Shown: piece by piece, positions 15,926 through 24,748 of the stretch
Numbering within the stretch: position 1 is the stretch's first letter
Layout of the letters: each line of letters begins with the position of its first letter
Origin: an uncultured Eubacteriales bacterium
GTDB lineage: Bacteria; Bacillota; Clostridia; Christensenellales; Aristaeellaceae
Length of the DNA stretch: 37,419 nucleotides
Direction: 5' to 3'
Assembly (NCBI GenBank): GCA_900317565.1
Contig: ONHI01000027.1
Span: forward strand, 1-37,419
Program-made: the position numbers and the translations under genes
Notes under the pieces: generated by a model
Databases searched by the model: none
What the model saw: the letters and a program-made list of their open reading frames with translations, nothing else
What the model was told of the DNA's origin: nothing

Positions 15926-16843
15926 CTATTGCCGCCGCAGCGTGATCAGCCATACCTCCGGCGCGGTGCCCAGGCGCAGGTTCAGGCCCTCGCAGCCGAC
16001 GCCCTCCGTGACCAGTATGGGCAGGTAGTTCTCGATGGTCCAGCCCGTGCGATAGCGCTGCTCCTGGGTGTTCAGCGGCAGCATATTCCTGCCGAACAGC
16101 CGCACCTGGCCGCCATGAGTGTGGCCGCACAGCGTCAGATCGGACCACTGGCCGCCGTCGGAGGCCTCGCTGGTCAGCAGCACAGGCAGCACCGCCGGAC
16201 CGTAGGCCGTCACGATCACGCAATCGTCCCGCTGAAACGCGCTTCCGGCAGAATTCAGCGCGGCGTTCTCCTCGCATACGCCCACCAGCCACAGCGCGTC
16301 CTCTCCGCGGCGCAGCGCCACGCGGTCGTCGAACAGCGGCAGCACGCCCGCCTCGCTCATCTGGCGGGTGAGGGTATCCCGGTCCGCGTCCTCCGGCGCG
16401 GCGATGGCGTATTTACCCAGGGGCGCGTGAAACTGCCCTATATAATGGAAGAAATCCGAACGCGCGGACAGCTTTTTCCCCGCGATATCCGCGGCCTCGC
16501 CGCCCCTGTTCAGCACGTCCAGCAGGGAAGGTGCGGTGTAATCGCCGCCCAGCAGCAGCACGTCCGGCTCCAGCGATTGCAGGCGGTCGAACAGCGCCCC
16601 GGCCTTCGCGGCGGTGTTCAGCCCGCAAAGATCGATGTCGGAGGCGTAGAGTATCCGCGTGCCGTCGAAGGAGGCGGGCAGGTCCGGCAGGATGACCTCC
16701 GCCTTGCGCACGCGCACCACGGAGGCATTCACGACCCCGATGCCCGCCAGCAGCAGTATAAAGAGCAGCAGCGCCGCGAACGCGGCCAGCATGATCCTGC
16801 CCGCGCGACCCATCCTCTTGTTTTTCCTCTGACTTCTGGCCAT
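15926..16843 (-). CDS. Metallophosphoesterase-like membrane-anchored protein, degenerate
   Basis: The product has 305 residues with an N-terminal membrane anchor (about 17-40). The frame resembles YkuE-type calcineurin-like phosphoesterases: ILYASDIDLCG (64-74), LLLGGDYT (97-103) and CGHTHGGQVRLFG (239-251). Several ligands of the family are missing: the His of D-x-H is Asp71, GNHD is replaced by APED (149-152), and the H-N-P block reads AYGP (213-216). Activity is therefore doubtful. ATG 16843 has GAGGG five bases upstream; the frame is open 28 codons further, but that part lacks a binding site. The stop codon sits in the parS-3 palindrome. Transcription diverges from the next gene. Confidence 0.8.
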   Translation of the reverse strand: MARSQRKNKRMGRAGRIMLAAFAALLLFILLLAGIGVVNASVVRVRKAEVILPDLPASFDGTRILYASDIDLCGLNTAAKAGALFDRLQSLEPDVLLLGGDYTAPSLLDVLNRGGEAADIAGKKLSARSDFFHYIGQFHAPLGKYAIAAPEDADRDTLTRQMSEAGVLPLFDDRVALRRGEDALWLVGVCEENAALNSAGSAFQRDDCVIVTAYGPAVLPVLLTSEASDGGQWSDLTLCGHTHGGQVRLFGRNMLPLNTQEQRYRTGWTIENYLPILVTEGVGCEGLNLRLGTAPEVWLITLRRQ

Positions 16844-16965
16844 AAAACCCTCAAAAACACCGCAATAACGGCTTTTTTGCGACAATTCGGACCGCATTGC
16901 GCCGCAGGTGTGACGCCTTTGCCCCAAATATACGCTTTTTGCCCGCTTTTGTTACAACAGCGTCG

Positions 16966-16994
16966 TTGCAACGGGGACCGACTTCTATTATAAT
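16966..16994 (+). promoter_or_regulatory. Strong promoter for the beta-propeller/cvpA genes
   Basis: TTGCAA (16966-16971), a 17-bp spacer and a perfect TATAAT (16989-16994). Predicted transcription starts near 17001, leaving a leader of about 70 nt before ATG 17070. Confidence 0.75.
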
Positions 16995-17069
16995 AAGATT
17001 TGGTATGGCATACAAGGGATAGTGTCTCCACTTGTGCCCTGCCCACTAATGAAATAACGGGAGGATTCC

Positions 17070-18170
17070 ATGGAGAGGAACCGAACGGCTCGCCTTCCAT
17101 GGGCAATCGCTCTGTTGATCGTCGTGTTCGTCTGCGTCATCGCGCTGGTGGCCGGACGGATCATCAGCAACGCCACCCACCGCAGCTCCTACGACTACAA
17201 GGCCGTGCAGCTGGCCTCCAACCTGGGGCTCGAGGTCGTGGACGACGGATTTGTCTACTATGACGGCAGCTATATCGGCGCGGTGACCACGGAGGGCCGG
17301 ATCAAATGGTCCTACCTCATCGGCAGGAACGCGGATTTCGACGCCAACGCCAACGGCGTGGCCGCCTGGACCGGCGAATCGCTGACGCTGATCGACAACC
17401 AGACCGGAACGCCGTCCTTCAGCGGCGCGATGGAAAACGACGTGCTCTCCGCCTGCATCGGGGATCGATACACCGCCGTACTGCTGGGGCCGGAATACAA
17501 CAGCACGATTGTCCTGATGGAACCGGGAGGCCGGCGCGTGAACAGCATCACGCTGACCAACCAGACCGTCATTGAATACGGATTTTTCTCGAATGGCTCG
17601 CTGCTGTGGGTCATGAGCCTGGACACCAGCGGCACGGTGCCCAGCTGCACGGTGAACACCTACCGGCCGGGCAAGGAGATGGTGGGCTCCATACACGACA
17701 ACGAGCAGATGATGTACGGCGTCGTGTTCCAGTCCTCCTACTTCTGCTGCGCGGGCGACAACTTCCTGAAGGTCTACGATTACACCGGCAAGGAGGACAG
17801 GACCCGGCGGCGCAAGGTGTACGGCTGGTACATGGCCGCGCTGGACGGCAGCGTGCTGGACGACCCGATGATGGCCTTCGTGCCAAACGCCCAGTATGAC
17901 TCCGAAAAGGGCATGCAGGACGTGCGCATGATCCGCGCCAACCTGGACCAGCAGGTGCGCATGCCCTACGGCTGCCAGTCGCTGATCGCGCGGAACGACC
18001 GCGTCTACGGCTTTTCCACGGAGGGCTTCGTGGCCATCGCCACCCAGGGCAGCAGCACCGTGGAGGCCTACGCCCTGCCGATGCTGTTCGACAAGGTGTA
18101 CGGCGTCACCGCCAACAACATGGCGATTCTCGGGAACGGCAATATCATCTATATATTGAATCTGTCGTGA
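17070..18170 (+). CDS. Membrane-anchored beta-propeller-like protein (DUF5711-like)
   Basis: The product has 366 residues: one N-terminal membrane segment (about 10-32), then a long domain of repeating beta-rich units such as FVYYDGSYIGAVTTEGRIKW, NSTIVLMEPGGRRV and IIYILNLS. This is typical of a propeller facing outward. The pattern resembles clostridial DUF5711 proteins, whose function is unknown; the match is from memory of the family's appearance. ATG 17070 has GGGAGG upstream. cvpA follows after 73 bp, so both probably share the promoter at 16966-16994. Confidence 0.7.
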   Translation: MERNRTARLPWAIALLIVVFVCVIALVAGRIISNATHRSSYDYKAVQLASNLGLEVVDDGFVYYDGSYIGAVTTEGRIKWSYLIGRNADFDANANGVAAWTGESLTLIDNQTGTPSFSGAMENDVLSACIGDRYTAVLLGPEYNSTIVLMEPGGRRVNSITLTNQTVIEYGFFSNGSLLWVMSLDTSGTVPSCTVNTYRPGKEMVGSIHDNEQMMYGVVFQSSYFCCAGDNFLKVYDYTGKEDRTRRRKVYGWYMAALDGSVLDDPMMAFVPNAQYDSEKGMQDVRMIRANLDQQVRMPYGCQSLIARNDRVYGFSTEGFVAIATQGSSTVEAYALPMLFDKVYGVTANNMAILGNGNIIYILNLS

Positions 18171-18243
18171 CCGGCGCGTATGTCCCGCCAAAAAATGGGT
18201 AAACTGGGGACGTGCGCAAACTTCCTTCAAAGGGGGATAGGAT

Positions 18244-18981
18244 ATGAACCTGAATCTGTTGGACATCACGATCATCGTGATACTCGCGTTCTACCTGATA
18301 TCGGGCATGTACCGCGGGTTCATCACTTCGCTCCTGGGGACCTTCGGGTTTGTCGGCGCGTGGTTCGGCGCGCAGCAGCTCTACCCGCGGGTGGCGCAGC
18401 TGGCGCTGGGCAACCAGACGCTGATGGCCGTGCTGAACCAGTACCTGGAGCCGGAGACCTTCTTCACCACCCACAGCCAGGCGGTCAGCACCGTCTCGGA
18501 GGTCATCGCCGGGGGCGAATCAGCCATACAGAACGCCGTCTCCCCGGTGGCCCAGAAGCTGGCGGTGGTCGCCAAGGCCTTCGAGGCCAACGTGCGGGCG
18601 CAGATGTTCCAGCGCCTGGGCATCAACACCCTGGCGGATTACCTGGACCAGACGATCTGGCAGGCCGTGTTCAACGTCACCGCCTTCATACTGTGCTTCA
18701 TCGCGCTGTATGTGCTGGCCTGCCTGGTGGTCAACCTGCTGGATCACGTGATCTCCTTCCCGCTGGTGCGCGGCTTTGATTGGCTGCTGGGCGGCATATT
18801 CGGCATCGCCCGGGGTCTGGTGGTGGTCGTGCTGGTGCTGTGCCTGCTGCCCTCGCTGGTGCAGATCGTGTCCCCGGAATTCGCGGACAACCTGCGAACG
18901 GGATCGTCGCTGTACAGCTTCGTCACCCAGATGGACTTTTTGAACGTCAACAACCTGGTGACGAGCCTGATCGGCGGCTGA
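18244..18981 (+). CDS. CvpA family membrane protein
   Basis: The product has 245 residues with four hydrophobic stretches (about 7-24, 26-45, 143-168, 183-206). It opens with NLLDITIIVILAFYLISGMYRGF, quoted here only to its first part as the typical CvpA start with the motif Y-R-G-F. Family members are linked to colicin V production and envelope homeostasis in Gram-negatives; in Firmicutes the role is unclear. The start ATG has AAAGGGGG upstream. It ends in a terminator-like hairpin at 19005-19049, ahead of ftsK. Confidence 0.85.
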   Translation: MNLNLLDITIIVILAFYLISGMYRGFITSLLGTFGFVGAWFGAQQLYPRVAQLALGNQTLMAVLNQYLEPETFFTTHSQAVSTVSEVIAGGESAIQNAVSPVAQKLAVVAKAFEANVRAQMFQRLGINTLADYLDQTIWQAVFNVTAFILCFIALYVLACLVVNLLDHVISFPLVRGFDWLLGGIFGIARGLVVVVLVLCLLPSLVQIVSPEFADNLRTGSSLYSFVTQMDFLNVNNLVTSLIGG

Positions 18982-19004
18982 CCTGAATTGGACATCACTG
19001 TGAC

Positions 19005-19049
19005 AAAACCCCATCTGATACCGTTAAATGCGGGTCAGGTGGGAGTTTT
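19005..19049 (+). terminator. Terminator after cvpA
   Basis: AAAACCCCATCTGA pairs with TCAGGTGGGAGTTTT (one bulged base, one G-T pair) and ends in TTTT. The outer A and T runs allow function mainly on the plus strand. Confidence 0.65.
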
Positions 19050-19095
19050 GCGTCAAGAGGCGCTGCATCAATCCTGATACGGAGGTATTCATCCC

Positions 19096-21918
19096 TTGGC
19101 TTCAAGAACTGTAAACAGTCGACAGCAATATGAGGAGCGGGACGCGGGCTCCAGCGCGCCGATGCTGATTTTGGCGGCGGTGGCGCTGTTCGGTGTGGCG
19201 ATACTGCTCATTTACATCTGCGTCGCCTCCCCCCAGCAGGGCACCAGCATGGGCGCGATCCGGGACGTGATGCTCGGCCTGGGCGGCAGCCTGGCCGTGG
19301 CGCTGCCGCTGGTGCTGGTGTGGGCCGGCGTGCTGTGCATCGGTGCGGCACGGGGCATGCGCCTGTCGCCGCTGCGGGTCGCCGCCGACGCGCTGCTGAT
19401 CATATGCCTGTTCACCGCCGTGCACATATTCTTCGCCGAGCGCATACGGCTGGAGCGCATGACCATCATGGGCTACGCCAACTTCGTCTCCAAGTCCTAC
19501 GGCTACGGCATGGGCGGCGGGGCCATCGGCGCGCTGCTGGCCTGGCCGCTGTACCGCAACCTGGGCGTCGCCGGGGGCTTCATCGGCACGCTGCTGATCG
19601 CCGTGCTGCTGCTCACCGCCACGGGCAGGCTGGGCAAATTCATACGGTACATGAACAACCGCGGCGAGGAGACCCGGGAGCGCCGCAAAAACGAACGTGA
19701 GTTCGATGATTTTGAGCAAAAACCGGCCCGTCCGGCGGCCCGCAGCCGCGCCAACCGGGATCCCTTCAGCGAATCCGTGCTGGGCAGCGCGGGCGGCAGC
19801 GCCCAAAAGCCCCGCCGGACGGCGCAGCAGCCCTCTCGCGGCCAGGAGCCGCGGCGCAGGAGCGATCCTATGAGCGACGACGCCTTCAACGGCAGGCCCG
19901 CCCGGGCGGCGAACCAGCCCGCCCGCAAGCGCCGTCCCGCCGGTGACGCCGTCGTGGATAGTGCAGGTGTCCGCGCGGCCGCGAAGCCGAAGCCGGAGGC
20001 CCCGAAGAGCGCGCCGAAGAAGCGCAAGAAGCTGTACAACGAGGTCATGGAGGAGGCGCCGGAGAAGAAGGACGAGCTGTTCGACGACTTCGACGATTTC
20101 GACCGCCTGGAGGCGGAGAGCAACGCCTACGAGGAGGTCCGCGGCACGGCGAAGAAGGCCCGCAAGCCCTTCACGCCGGACAGGCCCTCCATGCTGAAGC
20201 GGGATGTTGAGATCGTGGACATTCCGGACGCGGCGCCTGAGGATGTGCCGCCCGCCGAAGACATCCCGGTGGTGAAGGCGGACAGGAAGAGCAACGTGTC
20301 CATCGACGATCTGAAGATCCAGCCGGACGCCTACGAGCTGCCGGACGACGAGGACGAGCCGCCCTTCGACGTGCCGGACAAGAAGAAGGCCGGGAAGGCG
20401 GATACCGTGGAGGCGGGCATCGCCGAGAAGAAGCTGCCGAAGCTGAAGCGGATCAAGGAACCGGAGCCCGCGGACGACGATCCGCCGCCCTACAACTATC
20501 CGCCCATCGACCTGCTGGCCCAGGGCGAGGTGGAGGACACCTCCGCCCACGGGCAGCGCGACATGCAGAAGGCCAAGCTGCTGGAGGAGACGCTGGCCAG
20601 CTTCGGCATATCCGCCAAGCTGACGGGCATCGCCCACGGCCCGGCGGTCACCCGCTTCGAGCTGCAGCCGGCCCCGGGCGTGAAGGTGAGCCGCATCACG
20701 TCGCTGTCGGACGACATTGCGCTGAACCTGGCGGCGATGTCGGTGCGCATCGAGGCGCCCATCCCCGGCAAGGCCGCCGTGGGTGTGGAGATCCCCAACG
20801 ACAAGGTGGAGATGGTGCGCCTGCGCGACGTGCTGGAGTCCTCCGAGGCGCGCAAGCATCCGTCCCGCATCGCGGTGGGCCTGGGCAAGGACAACTCGGG
20901 CCGATACATCGTGGCGGACATTGCGAAGATGCCCCACGTGCTGATCGCGGGCCAGACCGGCTCCGGTAAGTCGGTGTGCATCAACGCCATCATCGCGTCG
21001 ATACTGTTCCGCTCCTCGCCGGAGGAGGTCAAGCTGATCCTGATCGACCCCAAGGTGGTGGAGCTGTCCATCTACAACGACATCCCCCACCTGGTCTGCC
21101 CGGTGGTCACCGACCCGAAGAAGGCCGCCAGCGCCCTGGATTGGGCCGTGGCGGAGATGACGAAGCGCTACAAGCTGTTCGCAGAGCGGGGCGTGCGCGA
21201 CATCAAGGGCTACAACAAGGCGCTGAAGCCCGGCGAGAAGTTGATGCCTCAGATGGTCATCATCATCGACGAGCTGGCCGACCTGATGATGGTCTCCCCC
21301 GGCGAGGTGGAGGACAGCATCTGCCGCCTGGCCCAGCTGGCCCGCGCCTGCGGCATGCACCTTGTCATCGCCACGCAGCGCCCGTCGGTGAACGTCATCA
21401 CCGGCATCATCAAGGCCAACATCCCCACCCGCATCGCCTTCTCGGTGGCCTCCCAGGTGGACAGCCGCACGATGATCGACCACGGCGGCGCGGAAAAGCT
21501 GCTGGGCAACGGCGATATGCTGTTCGTGCCCAACGGCATGAAGTCCATGCGCGTGCAGGGCGCCTGGGTGTCCGACGAGGAGGTCCACTCCATCGTGGAG
21601 TACATCAAGCAGTCCGGCGAGGCCAATTACGACCCCGACATGCTGGAGCACATGGAGAACGCCACCCGCACCGACGCCGAGAAGGAGGAGGTCGATTCGG
21701 AGTACGATCCGAAGCTGCCCGAGGCCGTGGACATCGCCATCGACCTGGGCCAGGTCTCCATATCGATGCTGCAGCGCAAGATGCGCATCGGCTATGCCCG
21801 CGCGGGCCGCATCATCGACGAGATGTCCCGCCGGGGCATCGTGTCCGAGGCCGACGGCTCCAAGCCCCGCGAGGTGCTCATCACCCGCGAACAGGCCCAG
21901 CAGATGTTCGAAGAATAA
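19096..21918 (+). CDS. ftsK: DNA translocase FtsK/SpoIIIE
   Basis: This septum-located DNA pump moves chromosome ends through the closing septum. The product has 940 residues: four N-terminal membrane segments (about 20-180), then a charged Arg/Lys/Pro/Glu-rich linker (about 195-480). The ATPase motor has Walker A GQTGSGKS (619-626) and Walker B MVIIIDE with Asp725-Glu726. The C-terminal winged-helix gamma domain SMLQRKMRIGYARAGRIID reads polar sequence guides. The start is TTG at 19096 with GGAGG 10 bp upstream; no ATG fits. In many Clostridia rimO and pgsA follow; here they lie 7 kb away in opposite orientation. Confidence 0.96.
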   Translation: MASRTVNSRQQYEERDAGSSAPMLILAAVALFGVAILLIYICVASPQQGTSMGAIRDVMLGLGGSLAVALPLVLVWAGVLCIGAARGMRLSPLRVAADALLIICLFTAVHIFFAERIRLERMTIMGYANFVSKSYGYGMGGGAIGALLAWPLYRNLGVAGGFIGTLLIAVLLLTATGRLGKFIRYMNNRGEETRERRKNEREFDDFEQKPARPAARSRANRDPFSESVLGSAGGSAQKPRRTAQQPSRGQEPRRRSDPMSDDAFNGRPARAANQPARKRRPAGDAVVDSAGVRAAAKPKPEAPKSAPKKRKKLYNEVMEEAPEKKDELFDDFDDFDRLEAESNAYEEVRGTAKKARKPFTPDRPSMLKRDVEIVDIPDAAPEDVPPAEDIPVVKADRKSNVSIDDLKIQPDAYELPDDEDEPPFDVPDKKKAGKADTVEAGIAEKKLPKLKRIKEPEPADDDPPPYNYPPIDLLAQGEVEDTSAHGQRDMQKAKLLEETLASFGISAKLTGIAHGPAVTRFELQPAPGVKVSRITSLSDDIALNLAAMSVRIEAPIPGKAAVGVEIPNDKVEMVRLRDVLESSEARKHPSRIAVGLGKDNSGRYIVADIAKMPHVLIAGQTGSGKSVCINAIIASILFRSSPEEVKLILIDPKVVELSIYNDIPHLVCPVVTDPKKAASALDWAVAEMTKRYKLFAERGVRDIKGYNKALKPGEKLMPQMVIIIDELADLMMVSPGEVEDSICRLAQLARACGMHLVIATQRPSVNVITGIIKANIPTRIAFSVASQVDSRTMIDHGGAEKLLGNGDMLFVPNGMKSMRVQGAWVSDEEVHSIVEYIKQSGEANYDPDMLEHMENATRTDAEKEEVDSEYDPKLPEAVDIAIDLGQVSISMLQRKMRIGYARAGRIIDEMSRRGIVSEADGSKPREVLITREQAQQMFEE

Positions 21919-21945
21919 ATAGGTTGCTGTGGGTAAAATGTATCC

Positions 21946-21980
21946 GTCCCCTTGCGCCTTTGATTCAGGCGCAAGGGGAC
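21946..21980. terminator. Stable hairpin after ftsK, candidate terminator
   Basis: GTCCCCTTGCGCCT and AGGCGCAAGGGGAC form a perfect 14-bp stem with a 7-nt loop. No T-run follows on the plus strand, so termination is likely but not certain. Confidence 0.55.
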
Positions 21981-22035
21981 GTTATATATGTCGCAGTCGG
22001 TTTGTGAAGCATCGGATTTCCACAGAATGCGCTTG

Positions 22036-22330
22036 TCACGGCGGCTTGCCTTACAAACCAGAACTGCGGCGCGCGCCCACATCGCGGTCGCGCTGCCTTG
22101 TTCAATGGTTTGCGCCGGCAAGCCGCCGTGACAGAGGGTGCCCCACCGGCCCTTCGGGCCACCTCCCCACTGCGGTGGGGAGGCTTTTGGAACAGCGAAA
22201 AATAGGGTACAAATTCGACCTCATCCGACCCGCCGCTTCGCGGCGGCCCACCTGACGCTCGTATAATTCGCTGGGCTTTCGGCCCCCATGAGGGAAGAAT
22301 TGGTTTCCATTACTCGTCCAACTATCCGTG
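22036..22330. repeat. Half composite element B
   Basis: A structured module (22040-22127, arms extended to a perfect 15 bp TCACGGCGGCTTGCC / GGCAAGCCGCCGTGA at 22036 and 22131) is followed by hairpins CCGGCCCTTCGGGCC and CCTCCCCAC/GTGGGGAGG (22162-22183). Further hairpin-rich DNA (GCCGCTTCGCGGC near 22232-22244) continues to the end of the 423-bp gap. About 145 bp (22049-22193) is repeated almost exactly, in the same orientation, at 24369-24513. The partner module I is missing. Confidence 0.85.
22040..22127 (+). repeat. Structured module, subfamily II copy B
   Basis: This 88-bp unit has arms GGCGGCTTGCC/GGCAAGCCGCC, second helix AAACCA/TGGTTT, third helix GCGCG/CGCGC and loop CCCACATCGCGGT. 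It is the least decayed copy. Confidence 0.85.
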
Positions 22331-22341
22331 AAGAGCCTTTT

Positions 22342-23874
22342 TTATTCTATTACCTCGCATTTGGTAAGTTCTGGATCACCAAACAACCCTAAACCATCGC
22401 ATACTCCTCGAATAACGACCTTTTGATCTTTTCTCAAAGAGGCTACTTCATTCAGCTTTTCTTCTCCAAAATAACAATATACATCGTTAATTCCCCATTC
22501 ATCCACATATAGTAAAACAGTGTATGTTGTACTAAAAAGGAAGGATGTTGAATCAATTGAATATATGGTTCCGGATACTTCGATGGTTTTTCCTTTCAGT
22601 TCCGCATCTGCAGCAACCTCGTTCTGTTTGTACTGTTCATATAGTTCGACGCTTGTATATCTTTGCACTTTTTCAGGAACAGATGTTATACTCTGTTCTA
22701 TCAAATCAAATAGAGATTGTGTCACATTTCCATCTGCAGTTAGTTTATTGGCTTTCTGGAAGGATAAAACTGCCTTCTTTGTCTTGTTTCCAAAATTGCC
22801 ATCGGCACTGCCGGAGAGAAAACCCAGTTCATGCAGATATTCTTGTAGAATTCTGACATCCTCACCTGTAGAACCGAGTTGCATAATGACCGGTTCAGTA
22901 TCAGTATCTAAGCTGCTGGATATGCCGTTATTACCGGAAACAGCACTGTTTACAGCAGATACATCAATAGAAGAGGACATGTCTGTATCCGAGTTTACGA
23001 GTTCTCTGTTATCAAGGACAATATCATCTCCAATAGAAAGATACGTCAAGGTATATTGGCCATTAATGGGATAGGCTTCAGAATAGACATCCATATCACT
23101 CTTTCCCGCACTACTTTTGACAGTTACAGGTGCGGTGAAGGTGTAGAGGTCCCAATCATTGGTATATGTATAGTCAAACCAAGGCCAAGAAATGGTGGAA
23201 TCTCTTTCGGATAAGTATTTTTCTGTTGCAGTAACTGTCATAGAGCGAATAGTATCCGTTACAGATGACTTCGGCTCGTGATTTCTTTTCAGTTCATCAG
23301 TTGTTTGATTGAGCAAACTATGAAGTTCATCAGTAGTATAATCAGTCAGGTTTAATCCTGTGATGGAGCTGATGATAGGTTCCGGTTCTTTATCCCAGAT
23401 GGAATTTGGAAGCATATTTCTTGAATCTATGATAGCTTCATTTCCAATAGTTAAATAATAGATTTGTATATTATCATCAACTGAGAATAATTCTGAATAT
23501 ACATTGGGTTCTTGTTTTTTATTATTTGAATCACGATATTCTACATGTGTGGACACGGTATACAAGTCTCCATCTCTGGAATACGAATAATCAAACCACG
23601 GCCATGAAACAGAGATGTCCTTTTTATCAAAATAGGATTCAACAGAGGTCTTAACACGACCAAGTAGCTCGGATTCCAGGTTAGAAGATGTACTGTGGTA
23701 TAGATCGATCACTGAACTGATTTCATCCATGAATTGTAGTAATTCTTCACGAGAAGTTCTTGATAGATTCAATTGGGACACTTCAGCTGATCCAAATGAG
23801 TATAGGAAGAGACTGGCGATCACGATGAGAATGAGAATTCGAAGCAGAGCTTTAAGTGATGTGTGCCTATTCAT
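22342..23874 (-). CDS. Secreted protein with duplicated N-terminal domain, peptidoglycan-binding domain and OB-fold-like C-terminus
   Basis: The product has 510 residues. A signal peptide or anchor lies at about 9-30. Two tandem units of about 118 residues (36-153 and 175-292) share VSWPWFDYSYSRDGDLYT / ISWPWFDYTYTNDWDLYT and a later LTIGNEAIIDSR / LSIGDDIVLDNR. A Ser/Asp-rich linker follows, then a PG_binding_1-type domain (332-392: GSTGEDVRILQEYL, DGNFGNKTKKAVLSFQ). The C-terminus (409-510) looks like a tRNA_anti-like OB fold. The function is unknown; an envelope-bound role is inferred. Base composition is far more AT-rich than the surrounding genes, which points to transfer. ATG 23874 has GGAGG. 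The promoter has an operator in its spacer (23912-23940), facing an Xre gene. Confidence 0.8.
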   Translation of the reverse strand: MNRHTSLKALLRILILIVIASLFLYSFGSAEVSQLNLSRTSREELLQFMDEISSVIDLYHSTSSNLESELLGRVKTSVESYFDKKDISVSWPWFDYSYSRDGDLYTVSTHVEYRDSNNKKQEPNVYSELFSVDDNIQIYYLTIGNEAIIDSRNMLPNSIWDKEPEPIISSITGLNLTDYTTDELHSLLNQTTDELKRNHEPKSSVTDTIRSMTVTATEKYLSERDSTISWPWFDYTYTNDWDLYTFTAPVTVKSSAGKSDMDVYSEAYPINGQYTLTYLSIGDDIVLDNRELVNSDTDMSSSIDVSAVNSAVSGNNGISSSLDTDTEPVIMQLGSTGEDVRILQEYLHELGFLSGSADGNFGNKTKKAVLSFQKANKLTADGNVTQSLFDLIEQSITSVPEKVQRYTSVELYEQYKQNEVAADAELKGKTIEVSGTIYSIDSTSFLFSTTYTVLLYVDEWGINDVYCYFGEEKLNEVASLRKDQKVVIRGVCDGLGLFGDPELTKCEVIE

Positions 23875-23911
23875 GTCAATTGACCTCCTAGCGTAATTGT
23901 CTCTTATAACT

Positions 23912-23940
23912 ATTTTAGATAAATATTATCTAAAAGTCAA
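23912..23940 (-). promoter_or_regulatory. Promoter with palindromic operator in its spacer
   Basis: On the minus strand TTGACT (23935-23940), 17 bp, TAAAAT (23912-23917). The palindrome TTTTAGATA/TATCTAAAA (23913-23935) fills the spacer, so a bound repressor would block the secreted-protein promoter. The divergent Xre protein is the obvious candidate. Confidence 0.7.
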
Positions 23941-23993
23941 TAGCTAAATATTTTCTATGCTATATTTTGGGCAATCTATTTGCCGGTGGTGAG

Positions 23994-24212
23994 ATGAGGT
24001 TGGACAATAGGATAAAAGACATGCGAGAAGATTCTGACCTTACCCAGCAGCAGATAGCAGATGCAATAGGTATTACACAAAGAAAGTACAGTTATATTGA
24101 AACAGGAACTCAACCACTTACAGACGAATTGTTGGTCAAATTGGCCAATTACTATCGAGTAAGCATTGATTATCTATTAAGGCAGACAAATAACCCACAA
24201 AGAAACAAATAG
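23994..24212 (+). CDS. Xre-family transcriptional regulator
   Basis: The product has 72 residues and is essentially one helix-turn-helix domain: LTQQQIADAIGITQRKYSYI followed by TDELLVKLANYYRVSIDYLL. It has no effector domain. ATG 23994 follows GGTGGTGAG; a TTG nine codons upstream is possible but less likely. It is AT-rich like the divergent secreted-protein gene, and the two probably entered together. The shared 119-bp spacer holds the palindrome at 23913-23935, the likely operator, so autoregulation and control of the neighbour are inferred. Confidence 0.85.
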   Translation: MRLDNRIKDMREDSDLTQQQIADAIGITQRKYSYIETGTQPLTDELLVKLANYYRVSIDYLLRQTNNPQRNK

Positions 24213-24359
24213 GCAGCATATTCTTTGAAGGATGTGCTGCCTTGTTGTAATATATTCATTGTGCAATTAAGGCGTGCTTTGTTGGTCGTCGATCCCCTCG
24301 CTTCCCCACCGCAGTGGGGAAGTACCCGCGAAGCGGGGGATAGGGCGCCTCTCTGGCAC

Positions 24360-24447
24360 GGCAGCATGCCTTCCAAACCAGAACTGCGGCGCGCGCCCAC
24401 ATCGCGGTCGCGCTGCCTTGTTCAATGGTTTGCGCCGGCAAGGCGCC
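24360..24447 (+). repeat. Structured module, subfamily II copy C1
   Basis: Terminal arms GGCAGCATGCC/GGCAAGGCGCC carry three mismatches, but helices AAACCA/TGGTTT and GCGCG/CGCGC and loop CCCACATCGCGGT are intact. Confidence 0.8.
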
Positions 24448-24748
24448 GTGACAGGAGGTGCCCCACCGGCCCTTCGGGCCACCTCCCCACTGCGGTGGGG
24501 AGGCTTTGGGAGTGACGAGCAATGCAGTACAGAAACGACCACATCTGTCGCGGCCCGAAGGGCCGTGAAGGATGTGGTCGATTTCGCTGTCCATCACTCG
24601 TCCATCCCCTGCCTTCCCCTTTGGGGGTCCGAGCGCCCGGGAAAATGTCCGGTGGACATTTTCCAGTGAGGACGGGCCGGTTAGGCCCATGGGAGGTGGA
24701 CCGCCGTAGGCGGGACGAAAGAGGTCCCCGGTCGTTCCCCACACAAAA

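Noticed and set aside
16844-16927. Longer start for the phosphoesterase-like gene
   Set aside because: The extra 28 residues lack a ribosome binding site, whereas ATG 16843 has GAGGG and directly precedes the membrane anchor.
22040-22127. Insertion sequence remnants
   Set aside because: No transposase-like protein fragment was seen near any module; terminal arms alone are not enough to call an IS.
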